Source: Bacillota bacterium (GTDB lineage Bacteria > Bacillota_G > SHA-98 > UBA4971). From it: a stretch of DNA of 11,079 nt. The notes below the pieces were generated by a model. It was not told where the DNA came from. It saw nothing but the letters and a program-made list of their open reading frames with translations, and made no database searches. Numbering within the stretch: position 1 is the stretch's first letter; each line of letters begins with the position of its first letter. The position numbers and the translations under genes were made by a program. Positions 1-6,888 of the stretch are shown here, piece by piece. Location: assembly GCA_012512055.1 (NCBI GenBank), contig JAAZEW010000174.1, positions 1 to 11,079 on the forward strand. The letters are read 5' to 3'.

Positions 1-127
1 GAGGGACTGGCCCAATGAAACCCGGCAACCTTCCGGTATTGCGGTTTGACGGATTTACGACCGCATCACGGAGAGGTGCCAATTCCAGCGGATGAATCCA
101 AAGGATTAATCCGGCAGATGAGGGAAG
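1..127 (+). ncRNA. SAM-I (S-box) riboswitch aptamer, 5' end cut off by the window
   Basis: The stretch carries the conserved S-box core. GGACTGGCCC near position 5 is followed by ATGAAACCCGGCAACC, which gives the P2 stem with its kink-turn side. A P3 arm follows with TGCGGT/ACCGCA pairing. Then comes GGTGCCAATTCCAGC at about 76-90, a GGAT/ATCC P4 stem, and GATGAGGG, the 3' strand of P1. The 5' strand of P1 lies before the window start. SAM binding to this class normally stabilises P1 and lets the downstream terminator form. Bases 122-127 (GGGAAG) could pair with 154-159 (TTTCCC) as a short anti-terminator; this pairing is inferred. The target is the metNIQ operon that starts right after it, so the importer should be shut off when SAM is plentiful. 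Confidence 0.93.
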
Positions 128-150
128 TAAGGCATTTCCAAAACTTTAGG

Positions 151-178
151 CCCTTTCCCGCTGCGGGGAGGGTTTTTT
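151..178 (+). terminator. Intrinsic terminator, expression platform of the SAM riboswitch
   Basis: A G+C-rich hairpin (CCCTTTCCCG pairing with CGGGGAGGG across a tiny loop, with one bulge and a G-U pair) is followed directly by six T residues at 173-178. It lies between the aptamer and metN, the standard place for the OFF structure of an S-box. Confidence 0.88.
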
Positions 179-196
179 GTATCTTAGAGGGGATGT

Positions 197-1267
197 GTGG
201 CAGGATTGGTAAGACTGGAGTCAATCTCAAAGACTTTCGAGACGGATTCGTCGAAAGTAATTGCGCTCAAAGAAGTAAGCCTTCGTGTCGCGCCGGGAGA
301 GATTTTCGGGATAATAGGCCTTTCCGGGGCGGGGAAGAGCACGCTCGTTAGGTGTATTAACATGCTGGAGGTGCCTGACAGAGGCAAGGTCCATGTGGAC
401 GGGTTGGAAATTACTGCCCTGGGAAGTAGGGGGCTCCGTGAAGCACGAAAGAAAATCGGTATGATATTCCAGCACTTCAATTTGCTGTCGTCCCGGACTG
501 TCTTGGAGAACGTAGTCTTCCCTTTAGAAATCGCGAGAGTGGAGAGAGCGGACAGGGTCAGGAAAGGCAGAAAGCTCCTTGAGCTCGTGGGGCTGAGTGA
601 TAAGGAAGACGCCTATCCTTCTCAGCTAAGCGGTGGGCAAAAGCAGCGGGTAGGGGTTGCGCGAGCATTGGCAAATGACCCCAAAGTGCTCCTGTGTGAT
701 GAGCCTACGTCGTCCTTGGATCCTCAGACCACACGATCCATCCTTAAGCTGCTTGATACAATTAACAAGGCCTTCGGATTGACTATCATTCTGATTACTC
801 ACGAAATGGACGCAATCAGGCAGATATGTGACAAGGTGGCGGTAATCGCAGATGGGAAGGTAGCTGAGTCCGGACGGGTCATTGACATGTTTACTTCCCC
901 GAGGCATGAAACGACGAAAGCCATGATCCGAGGATCAAGCCACATAGATGCCCCTGATTGGGCAATGGAGATCCTTGAAGCATCGGCAAAGGCAACAGAC
1001 AGGCGAGTGGTTAGGCTGTCTTTTGTGGGAGAGTCAACGGGACGTCCTGTGATCTCGTCAATTGTTCGTGATTTCGGGGTGGACATAAATATCCTTACCG
1101 CTCAGATTGATCATATCAAGTCAGTCCCGTTTGGTGTCATGTTGGTTGAACTCTCCGGTAATGGGGGCGCAATCGAGAAATCCATAGGCTTCTTGCGCGG
1201 GCTCGGAGTATCTGTTGATGTTATTGAGGATGTAAGTGATTTTGGGATAAAGGTCAATGGGGGGTAG
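197..1267 (+). CDS. metN: Methionine ABC transporter, ATP-binding subunit MetN
   Basis: This is the ATPase that powers uptake of methionine (D- and L- forms in the family) through MetI; it acts on the cytoplasmic face of the membrane. All ABC motifs are present: Walker A GLSGAGKST at residues 41-49, Q-loop Gln92, signature LSGGQ 144-148, Walker B with DE at 168-169, D-loop SSLD 172-175 and H-loop His202. Residues from about 270 to 350 form the C-terminal NIL domain, which in MetN binds methionine and inhibits transport when the cell is replete. The length of 356 aa is normal for the family. The start is uncertain: GTG at 197 lies only 4 nt after AGAGGGG, whereas TTG at 206 would give the more typical N-terminus MVRLESISKTF at a longer spacing. 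It is the first gene after the SAM riboswitch, 8 bp upstream of metI. Confidence 0.96.
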   Translation: MAGLVRLESISKTFETDSSKVIALKEVSLRVAPGEIFGIIGLSGAGKSTLVRCINMLEVPDRGKVHVDGLEITALGSRGLREARKKIGMIFQHFNLLSSRTVLENVVFPLEIARVERADRVRKGRKLLELVGLSDKEDAYPSQLSGGQKQRVGVARALANDPKVLLCDEPTSSLDPQTTRSILKLLDTINKAFGLTIILITHEMDAIRQICDKVAVIADGKVAESGRVIDMFTSPRHETTKAMIRGSSHIDAPDWAMEILEASAKATDRRVVRLSFVGESTGRPVISSIVRDFGVDINILTAQIDHIKSVPFGVMLVELSGNGGAIEKSIGFLRGLGVSVDVIEDVSDFGIKVNGG

Positions 1268-1275
1268 GGCACCAG

Positions 1276-1938
1276 GTGTTTGATTCTCGTTTGGTTCAAA
1301 TTATCGTTAACAGTCTAGGTGAAACCCTCTACATGGTGGGGGTGTCTTGTGCGCTTGCCGTGGTTTTCGGATTACCCATAGGAGTCGTTCTCGTGACCAC
1401 GGAAAAAAGGAATATCCTGGAGAATCCCGGCGTGAACCAGGCTTTCGGAGCTGCGGTGAATATCGGGAGATCCATTCCTTTTGTCATCTTAATGGTAGCA
1501 ATAATGCCTTTTACAAGGCTCATATCAGGTACTTCCATTGGCACGACTGCTGCAATTGTCCCGTTGACCATCGCTGCGGTTCCGTTCGTGGCAAGAATGG
1601 TTGAAACCTCACTTCGTGAAGTTGATCCCGGCGTAGTTGAAGCAGCTCAGGCAATAGGAGCGTCTCCATGGGAGATCATAACGAAGGTACTTATTCCTGA
1701 GGCGAAACCTTCACTGATACTGGGGGTGACAATTACCGCCATTAACCTGGTAGGTTATTCCACCATGGCAGGGGCCATAGGCGGTGGGGGGCTGGGGGAT
1801 CTCGCGGTGCGGTACGGGTACCAAAGGTTCCGCGGCGACGTGATGTTTGCAACAGTTGTCATCCTCGTTCTCTTGGTTCAAGGGGTTCAGATGATAGGTG
1901 GCGCACTTGCCAAAAAGGTGGGGCAGAGGAGAAGCTGA
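1276..1938 (+). CDS. metI: Methionine ABC transporter, permease subunit MetI
   Basis: This is the membrane channel of the methionine importer, working as a dimer with two MetN subunits. The protein is 220 aa, typical for MetI, with about five hydrophobic spans (roughly residues 16-40, 62-80, 86-108, 145-165 and 190-212). The cytoplasmic EAA loop, which docks on the ATPase, is clear at 122-141 (EAAQAIGASPWEII...). The GTG start lies 8 bp after the metN stop, with only a weak G-rich ribosome site overlapping that stop, so translational coupling to metN is likely. Transcription should depend on the upstream SAM riboswitch. Confidence 0.96.
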   Translation: MFDSRLVQIIVNSLGETLYMVGVSCALAVVFGLPIGVVLVTTEKRNILENPGVNQAFGAAVNIGRSIPFVILMVAIMPFTRLISGTSIGTTAAIVPLTIAAVPFVARMVETSLREVDPGVVEAAQAIGASPWEIITKVLIPEAKPSLILGVTITAINLVGYSTMAGAIGGGGLGDLAVRYGYQRFRGDVMFATVVILVLLVQGVQMIGGALAKKVGQRRS

Positions 1939-1991
1939 CTTGATGAAGTTGTTACATACAGCGATCTGAAGAAGAAGAGGAGGAAGAAAGT

Positions 1992-2837
1992 ATGATGAAA
2001 AGACGTAGAAAGAAGGACAATTACTCCGTGCTCCGGACTCTTGTGGTATCCTTAATGCTCATGTTGGCCCTATGCGCCGGAGGAGCGAGCAGTGAGCAGT
2101 TGGCGCCTACGAAGCTGAAGGTAGGTGCGACACCTGTTCCGCACTCAGAAATCCTTGAAATGGTAAAACCCATTCTGAAAGACAAGGGGATTTTGCTGGA
2201 AGTCATCGAGTTTACCGACTATGTCACTCCCAACCTTGCGCTGAATGACGGGGATATTGATGCCAACTACTTTCAGCACATTCCGTATTTGGAGGAGTTT
2301 GCTTCAGCAAGGCGGCTTGATATCACCTATATTGCCAGTGTGCATATTGAGCCTATGGGTGCGTACTCAGAGAGAGTCAAGGACCTCGACGGCCTGAAGA
2401 ATAAGGCCAAAGTTGGAATACCAAACGATCCTACAAACGGTGGGAGAGCGCTCCTGCTCTTACAGAGAGCAGGCATTATCGAGCTTGACGACAAGGCCGG
2501 CATTACGGCAACCAAATACGATGTAGTCTCAAATCCTAAGAACCTTCAGATTATCGAACTGGAGGCAGCTCAACTCCCAAGATCCCTTGAGGACCTGGAT
2601 CTTGCCGTAATAAACTCAAATTACGCTCTCGAGGCAGGACTCATCGCAACGCGGGACGCTCTTATTATAGAGGACGCGAATTCACCGTATGTGAACGTCT
2701 TGGCTGTAAGGACGAAAGACAAAGATAAGGCAGCGCTTAGAGAACTTGCAAAGGCTTTGACTTCAAAGCCGGTGGCGGAGTTCATAGAAGAGAACTACCC
2801 GGGCTCAGTTGTGCCTGCCTTTGGCCTGGAGTTTTAG
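1992..2837 (+). CDS. metQ: Methionine-binding protein MetQ (NlpA family)
   Basis: This is the extracellular substrate-binding subunit that delivers methionine to MetNI. The 281-aa protein begins with a long basic stretch (MKRRRKK) and a hydrophobic segment at about 13-28, a signal sequence. Family motifs are LKVGATPVPHSEIL (42-55), DANYFQH (90-96), EPMGAYS (120-126) and PNDPTNGGRALLLL (144-157), and the C-terminus is complete. The likely lipidated cysteine is Cys28, but the preceding residues are LAL, so the -1 position is Leu rather than the usual Gly/Ala/Ser; lipid anchoring is plausible but not certain. AGGAGG at 1978-1983 lies 8 nt before the first of two tandem ATGs and supports the start at 1992. 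It sits 53 bp after metI and is the last gene of the operon, followed by a terminator. Confidence 0.96.
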   Translation: MMKRRRKKDNYSVLRTLVVSLMLMLALCAGGASSEQLAPTKLKVGATPVPHSEILEMVKPILKDKGILLEVIEFTDYVTPNLALNDGDIDANYFQHIPYLEEFASARRLDITYIASVHIEPMGAYSERVKDLDGLKNKAKVGIPNDPTNGGRALLLLQRAGIIELDDKAGITATKYDVVSNPKNLQIIELEAAQLPRSLEDLDLAVINSNYALEAGLIATRDALIIEDANSPYVNVLAVRTKDKDKAALRELAKALTSKPVAEFIEENYPGSVVPAFGLEF

Positions 2838-2878
2838 CCGGTAACAGCAGGTCACCCGAAAGCGGGGGTTGCAGATGA

Positions 2879-2921
2879 AAAACAGCCTGTAGGCAGGATA
2901 TGCGTGCCTACAGGCTGTTTT
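2879..2921. terminator. Bidirectional intrinsic terminator between metQ and the radical SAM gene
   Basis: A perfect 17-bp inverted repeat (arms 2879-2895 and 2905-2921, 9-nt loop) has A residues at its left edge and T residues at its right edge. On the plus strand it ends in TTTT about 40 nt after metQ. Read on the minus strand it ends in TTTTT about 65 nt after the stop of the convergent radical SAM gene. It can serve both transcripts. Confidence 0.9.
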
Positions 2922-2986
2922 GCGCTGTTCTTGCGTGGAATCATCCGCACCTCGCAGCCGATGTTGTCGTCTTGAGGTGTCCATGG

Positions 2987-4375
2987 CTATGTTGTCTCTG
3001 ACTTGCAATTACATTTACATTGCTTTTTTGCTGCGTGCTTTTCCTCCCAGATATCGTCTGCCACTTCACCCCATGCTTTTGCGTATCCATGCAGAGGCTG
3101 ACAGAGGGCGGATGCAGTCAGATTATCTATCTGGGTCGGATAAGCCCCTGATTCCTCCACCATTTGCTGGAGTCTCTGAGGATTGTCAATCAAGGGACAT
3201 GGCCTCAGAAGATTTTCATTGAACGGTATTGACTGTTGATACGCCTTGAACAGAGGCGATTTCAACGCTTCCAAGAGAGTTGTGTCTTTGATGTTGACGT
3301 TCGCGTAATGGATAAACGCGCATGGCTCCACTTCACCTGTGGCGTTAATATGGAAGTAGCACTGTCCGCCTGCAATGCATCCTCCTGTAGTCCAACCGTC
3401 ATTCCAGAAATCTGCGATGAAAATAGGTTTTTCCGAGCGCCATCTGTTTACTGTTCTATACATGTATTGTCTCTGTTCAGGGGTTGCCATGTACTCAAGG
3501 TCGGCCTGTCCTCCAACTGGGACGTAAGTAAACAACCAGCCGAAGATGCAACCCTTATCTATCATCAAATCTATAAATTCGTCGCTACCGACTGCATCAG
3601 TGGTTTCCCTATTATACGTAGCTGAAAAACCGTATACCACACCGGCTTCGCGCAGGTTATCCATAGCTTGCATAACCTTGTGGAAGACTCCTTTACCGCG
3701 CCTGGCGTCAGTCTCCTCCTCAAAGCCTTCCAAGCTTATGGCAAACGTCACATTGCCGATCTCCGCGAATTTCTTTGCTGCTTCCTTGTCAATCAGAGTG
3801 CCGTTTGTAAAGACATGGAATACGAGTTCATCATATTTCCTCGCCAATGACATGAGGTCGTCCATCCTGACAGTAGGCTCGCCACCTGAGACGACTATGA
3901 AGCGAATTCCAAGTTTCTCAGCTTCACCGATAACCCTGTCCAGAGTAGCATAATCCATGTCTTTGGTGCGGTCATACTCTGCTGCCCAACAACCTTTGCA
4001 TCTGAGATTGCATTTGCCCGTAGGGTCGATAAGCATTGCCCATGGTATGTGTACACCATACTTCTCTTCAGTGCGTCTGCGGTAAGTAGGTGCCAGTATG
4101 CCGGCATGGACGAAGAAATTGATGCCGGCCTTGTCGCGGACAGTGGGAGAAACTTGCTTAAGGGTTCTAACAGCCAGCTTACGCCAGTTGTTGTCTTCAT
4201 CTTCCATTGCCTTAATCCACGCACGAGCATATTCTTTGTGTAAAGGTTCCCGCGCCAGAGTCTCTCCCCACTGAACAATCTTGACGAGGTTCTTTTCCGG
4301 TTCGTTTGTCAGATACCTAAGCATCTGCTTGACAACGGCTTCGCCAAGCATAGCCTTTGCGCCTTCAAACGCCAT
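2987..4375 (-). CDS. Radical SAM protein with SPASM-like C-terminal domain, function unknown
   Basis: The 462-aa protein has a helical N-terminal region of about 110 residues without a recognisable motif. A radical SAM core follows, with CNLRCKGC (Cys122, Cys126, Cys129) to hold the SAM-binding [4Fe-4S] cluster and GGEP at 164-167 for SAM binding. A C-terminal SPASM-like region has Cys333, Cys339, Cys352 and Cys393 in the pattern CxxGGQCYFHI...GEVEPC, which in related proteins binds an auxiliary cluster. The last residues, KKQCKCNCK, form an unusual cysteine- and lysine-rich tail. Such enzymes reductively cleave SAM to 5'-deoxyadenosine and methionine; the substrate cannot be read from the sequence. 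SPASM proteins often modify peptides, but no precursor peptide gene is visible nearby. The ATG at 4375 follows AGGGAGGT with 7-nt spacing. The gene lies 141 nt downstream of an ArsR regulator on the same strand. Confidence 0.9.
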   Translation of the reverse strand: MAFEGAKAMLGEAVVKQMLRYLTNEPEKNLVKIVQWGETLAREPLHKEYARAWIKAMEDEDNNWRKLAVRTLKQVSPTVRDKAGINFFVHAGILAPTYRRRTEEKYGVHIPWAMLIDPTGKCNLRCKGCWAAEYDRTKDMDYATLDRVIGEAEKLGIRFIVVSGGEPTVRMDDLMSLARKYDELVFHVFTNGTLIDKEAAKKFAEIGNVTFAISLEGFEEETDARRGKGVFHKVMQAMDNLREAGVVYGFSATYNRETTDAVGSDEFIDLMIDKGCIFGWLFTYVPVGGQADLEYMATPEQRQYMYRTVNRWRSEKPIFIADFWNDGWTTGGCIAGGQCYFHINATGEVEPCAFIHYANVNIKDTTLLEALKSPLFKAYQQSIPFNENLLRPCPLIDNPQRLQQMVEESGAYPTQIDNLTASALCQPLHGYAKAWGEVADDIWEEKHAAKKQCKCNCKSETT

Positions 4376-4516
4376 AATATCTACCTCCCTTGTAGAGAAC
4401 CTGTGTCTGGCAGGTTAGTTACTAATAGTGAGATGAGGCCCTATTCTGAGTCAACCGAGCACACCATTTTAGGTGGGCACGTTGTCTGTGACCTTCAAAG
4501 ATCCGTAAGCACATTG

Positions 4517-4849
4517 CTATAAATTAAACATGTGTCTCCTGTCGAGAAGCATGTTAAGAAGGTTACGCACTTCTTCCAGGAGAGAATGGTTAATACTGCA
4601 TAGAGTATACTTTCCTTCCCGCCGCAGCCTGACCAGGCCTGCCTCACGGAGCACCTTAAGTTGCTGAGAAACAGCGGACTGGCTGACCCCGAGCTGCTCC
4701 TCCAGCTCCCCCACACTAAAGGATTTGGATGAAACCAGATCCAGGATCTTGAAACGCGTTTCTTGGCCGAGCGCGCGAAACGCCCGGATTGAATCCTTCG
4801 ATTTTGGTATGGACTCCACCTCCCTGACAGTGACAACGCAGTTACACAT
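4517..4849 (-). CDS. ArsR/SmtB-family winged-helix transcriptional regulator
   Basis: The 110-aa protein has a winged helix-turn-helix fold typical of ArsR repressors: ALGQETRFKILDLV (27-39), the recognition region VGELEEQLGVSQSAVSQQLKVLREAGLV (46-73) and a wing ending YTLCSIN. The classic metal sites (ELCVC in helix 3, or the Asp/His set in the last helix) are not present. Cysteines occur only at 2, 4 and 84, so what it senses is open: possibly metal or thiol chemistry through the N-terminal MCNC, or none. The start is doubtful. ATG 4849 has no ribosome site, while a strong AGGGAGGTGG lies inside the reading frame, 8 nt (from its GGAGG core) before an ATA codon. The gene has a good promoter at 4928-4956 and precedes the radical SAM gene, its probable target together with its own promoter. 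Confidence 0.88.
   Translation of the reverse strand: MCNCVVTVREVESIPKSKDSIRAFRALGQETRFKILDLVSSKSFSVGELEEQLGVSQSAVSQQLKVLREAGLVRLRREGKYTLCSINHSLLEEVRNLLNMLLDRRHMFNL
4816..4825 (-). promoter_or_regulatory. Strong Shine-Dalgarno sequence inside the arsR reading frame
   Basis: Read on the minus strand it is AGGGAGGTGG, a near-perfect match to the anti-SD. It lies about 25 nt inside the frame opened by ATG 4849, with an in-frame ATA at 4810-4808 at ideal spacing and no ATG, GTG or TTG in reach. It may mark the true start (a non-canonical AUA giving about 97 aa, the usual ArsR length), a sequence error, or coincidence of coding. Confidence 0.5.
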
Positions 4850-4869
4850 GGATTGTCAGCAAATCTACG

Positions 4870-4923
4870 GCAAATGGACATAATACCGGTAGCTTTAGTA
4901 ATAAAAGTCATATCACCATTTGC
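4870..4923. repeat. Inverted repeat GCAAATGG/CCATTTGC in the arsR leader
   Basis: Eight-base perfect arms lie at 4870-4877 and 4916-4923, separated by 38 nt; the right arm falls at the predicted arsR transcription start. A shorter related half (GCAAATC) lies at about 4859-4865. The placement would suit an operator pair for the repressor or a leader stem, but the long spacing makes either only tentative. Confidence 0.35.
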
Positions 4924-4927
4924 TAAT

Positions 4928-4956
4928 ATGTTAAACCCTATCCCGTGTCTTGTCAA
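4928..4956 (-). promoter_or_regulatory. Sigma-A-like promoter for arsR
   Basis: On the minus strand, TTGACA (4956-4951, a perfect -35) is followed after exactly 17 nt by TAACAT (4933-4928, 4 of 6 to TATAAT). Transcription would begin near 4921, leaving a leader of about 70 nt before ATG 4849. Confidence 0.65.
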
Positions 4957-4991
4957 CCATTCACCTGTGGACCATCACCCGTGGAACGAAA

Positions 4992-5020
4992 TTGTCTCGG
5001 TCCCCGGATGGTGATATAAT
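4992..5020 (+). promoter_or_regulatory. Sigma-A-like promoter for lepA-hemW
   Basis: TTGTCT (4992-4997, 4 of 6 to TTGACA) is followed by a 17-nt spacer and a perfect TATAAT at 5015-5020. It lies about 70 nt before the lepA start and diverges from the arsR promoter, the two -35 boxes being about 35 bp apart. Confidence 0.75.
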
Positions 5021-5029
5021 GAACCACGG

Positions 5030-5062
5030 ATGTGGCCGGGACGCGTGTGCTTTGGGCCACAT
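5030..5062 (+). other. Hairpin in the lepA 5' leader
   Basis: ATGTGGCC (5030-5037) and GGCCACAT (5055-5062) form a perfect 8-bp stem with a 17-nt loop. It ends 14 nt before the lepA ribosome binding site. No T-run follows, so it is not a terminator; it may affect mRNA stability or translation, or have no role. Confidence 0.45.
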
Positions 5063-5076
5063 TTGCCTGATAATAC

Positions 5077-5083
5077 GGAGGTG
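5077..5083 (+). promoter_or_regulatory. Ribosome binding site that fixes the TTG start of lepA
   Basis: GGAGGTG lies 8 nt before TTG 5092, and the residues that follow ([19 protein letters not shown]) match the usual LepA N-terminus. No ATG or GTG in this frame fits better. Confidence 0.85.
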
Positions 5084-5091
5084 CGATATCT

Positions 5092-6888
5092 TTGGGGGGT
5101 TCCACTATAAGGAATTTCTGTATAATTGCTCACATAGACCACGGAAAGTCCACTCTCGCAGACAGGATACTGGAAGCCACTTCGTCGATTTCTGAGCGTG
5201 ACATGACTGACCAGGTTCTCGACAGCATGGATCTTGAACGAGAGCGCGGCATTACAATTAAAGCCAAGGCAGTGCGGCTGGTATACAAATCTCCTGAAGG
5301 AAAGGACTATATTTTTAACCTTATCGACACTCCCGGACACGTGGATTTCGGCTATGAGGTTTCGCGGAGCCTTGCCGCGTGTGAAGGTGCGGTATTGGTG
5401 GTCGACGCGTCCCAGGGGATTGAAGCCCAAACTCTTGCTAATCTCTATCTCGCAATAGAGAATGATCTCGTAATAATTCCTGTGATTAACAAGATAGACT
5501 TACCTAATGCGGATCCGGAAAGGGTTATGCGGGAGCTTCAGGACACTATTGGGTTTAGCCGGGACGAGTTCATATTTGCCTCTGCCAAAACAGGGCAGGG
5601 TGTACAAGAGGTACTGGAGGCTATCACTCATAGAGTCCCGTCACCCCGTGGAGATGCAGAGGCGCCTTTGAAAGCCTTGATCTTTGATTCTCACTTTGAT
5701 CCCTACAGGGGAGTCATCGCATATGCAAGAGTTATGGACGGCCATCTTACCACCGGTATGCAGATAAAGCTAATGGCAACTGACAAGGAATTTGAGGTAA
5801 TGGAGTTAGGGGTTTTCAAGCCCGATATGCATGAGACACAATCCTTATCTGCAGGTGAGGTAGGGTACGTAGCCGCAGGAGTGAAGAATGTCCAAGACAT
5901 GCGTGTCGGTGACACCATCACTTCTGCCAAGTCTCCTGCAGAGGCGCCTCTCCCCGGCTACAGGCGGGTACGGCCTATGGTGTTCTGTGGGCTTTATCCT
6001 GTAGAGTCCGGTCAGTACGAAGACCTTCGCGACGCCTTAACCAAGCTCCGATTAAACGACGCTTCCCTTGAGTTTGAGCCTGAGACGTCAGTCGCTTTAG
6101 GTTTTGGTTTCAGGTGCGGTTTTCTCGGACTGTTACACATGGACATAATTCAAGAGCGCTTGGAACGTGAGTTTGATTTGAGCTTGATAACCACAGCCCC
6201 GAGCGTAGTGTATCGGGTGGAGAAGACTTCCGGAGAACGAGTGGAAATTGACAGCCCGTCCAAGCTGCCTCCAACCTCGAAAATCCGGGCTATTGAAGAG
6301 CCGTTTGTCGAGGCTGCGATCATTACCCCTTCTGACTATATAGGGCCTGTAATGGAGCTGTGTCAGGAAAGACGGGGACAGTACAAGGATATGGAGTACT
6401 TGAGTGAAAGCCGCGTCAGACTCATCTACGAATTGCCTCTTTCTGAGATTCTTTTGGACTTCTTCGATCGGCTGAAATCACGGACAAGAGGATATGCGTC
6501 TTTGGATTATGATTATGTCGGGCATTTTGAGTCGAACCTTGTCAAGCTGGACATTCTCCTGAATGATCAGCCTGTGGATGCCCTCTCGTGCATGATCCAC
6601 AAGGACAAGGCTGAAGAGCGAGGGCGTCAATTAGTGGAGAAGCTCCGAGGAATCATTCCTCGTCAGCTTTTTGATGTGCCAATCCAAGCTGCCGTGGGGT
6701 CTCGAGTGATTGCCAGGGAGACTGTGCGGGCAATGCGCAAGAACGTATTGCAGAAATGTTATGGAGGAGATGTCTCACGAAAACGGAAACTCCTGGAGAA
6801 ACAGAGGGAAGGGAAAAGGCGCATGAAGCAGTTGGGGAATGTGGAGATTCCTCAGGAAGCGTTCATGGCGGTTCTCAAGGTAGACTAG
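5092..6888 (+). CDS. lepA: Elongation factor 4 (LepA), ribosome-associated GTPase
   Basis: LepA is a translation GTPase that binds the ribosome and acts in back-translocation and/or initiation and ribosome assembly. All G motifs are present: G1 AHIDHGKST (13-21), G2 RGITI (52-56), G3 DTPGH (79-83), G4 NKID (133-136) and G5 SAKTG (164-168). They are followed by the EF-G-like domains and the LepA-specific C-terminal domain ending in [11 protein letters not shown]. The length of 598 aa matches the family. The usual [14 protein letters not shown] block reads [14 protein letters not shown] here, a minor change. Translation starts at TTG. It is the first gene of a lepA-hemW unit, an arrangement common in Firmicutes, and its end overlaps hemW by 133 bp. 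Confidence 0.98.
   Translation: MGGSTIRNFCIIAHIDHGKSTLADRILEATSSISERDMTDQVLDSMDLERERGITIKAKAVRLVYKSPEGKDYIFNLIDTPGHVDFGYEVSRSLAACEGAVLVVDASQGIEAQTLANLYLAIENDLVIIPVINKIDLPNADPERVMRELQDTIGFSRDEFIFASAKTGQGVQEVLEAITHRVPSPRGDAEAPLKALIFDSHFDPYRGVIAYARVMDGHLTTGMQIKLMATDKEFEVMELGVFKPDMHETQSLSAGEVGYVAAGVKNVQDMRVGDTITSAKSPAEAPLPGYRRVRPMVFCGLYPVESGQYEDLRDALTKLRLNDASLEFEPETSVALGFGFRCGFLGLLHMDIIQERLEREFDLSLITTAPSVVYRVEKTSGERVEIDSPSKLPPTSKIRAIEEPFVEAAIITPSDYIGPVMELCQERRGQYKDMEYLSESRVRLIYELPLSEILLDFFDRLKSRTRGYASLDYDYVGHFESNLVKLDILLNDQPVDALSCMIHKDKAEERGRQLVEKLRGIIPRQLFDVPIQAAVGSRVIARETVRAMRKNVLQKCYGGDVSRKRKLLEKQREGKRRMKQLGNVEIPQEAFMAVLKVD

Noticed and set aside
3546..3953. A 135-codon plus-strand open frame opposite the radical SAM gene
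   Set aside because: It is antisense to the conserved radical SAM core, with no ribosome site and no recognisable motif.
4421..4456. Possible promoter for the radical SAM gene: TTGACT and TATTAG on the minus strand
   Set aside because: The spacing is 21 nt; at 17-18 nt the -10 matches poorly. Read-through from arsR remains as likely.
4457..4480. Imperfect hairpin between arsR and the radical SAM gene
   Set aside because: Two mismatches in nine pairs and no T-run on either strand, so it does not qualify as a terminator.
4495..4956. A 153-codon minus-strand open frame covering the arsR region
   Set aside because: It overlaps arsR in another frame, and the arsR frame has unmistakable winged-helix homology while this one has none.
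6770..6826. Short frame starting at ATG 6770 behind GGAGGAG near the end of lepA
   Set aside because: The SD-like run directly abuts the ATG, the product is only 18 residues, and the bases encode the conserved LepA segment [10 protein letters not shown].
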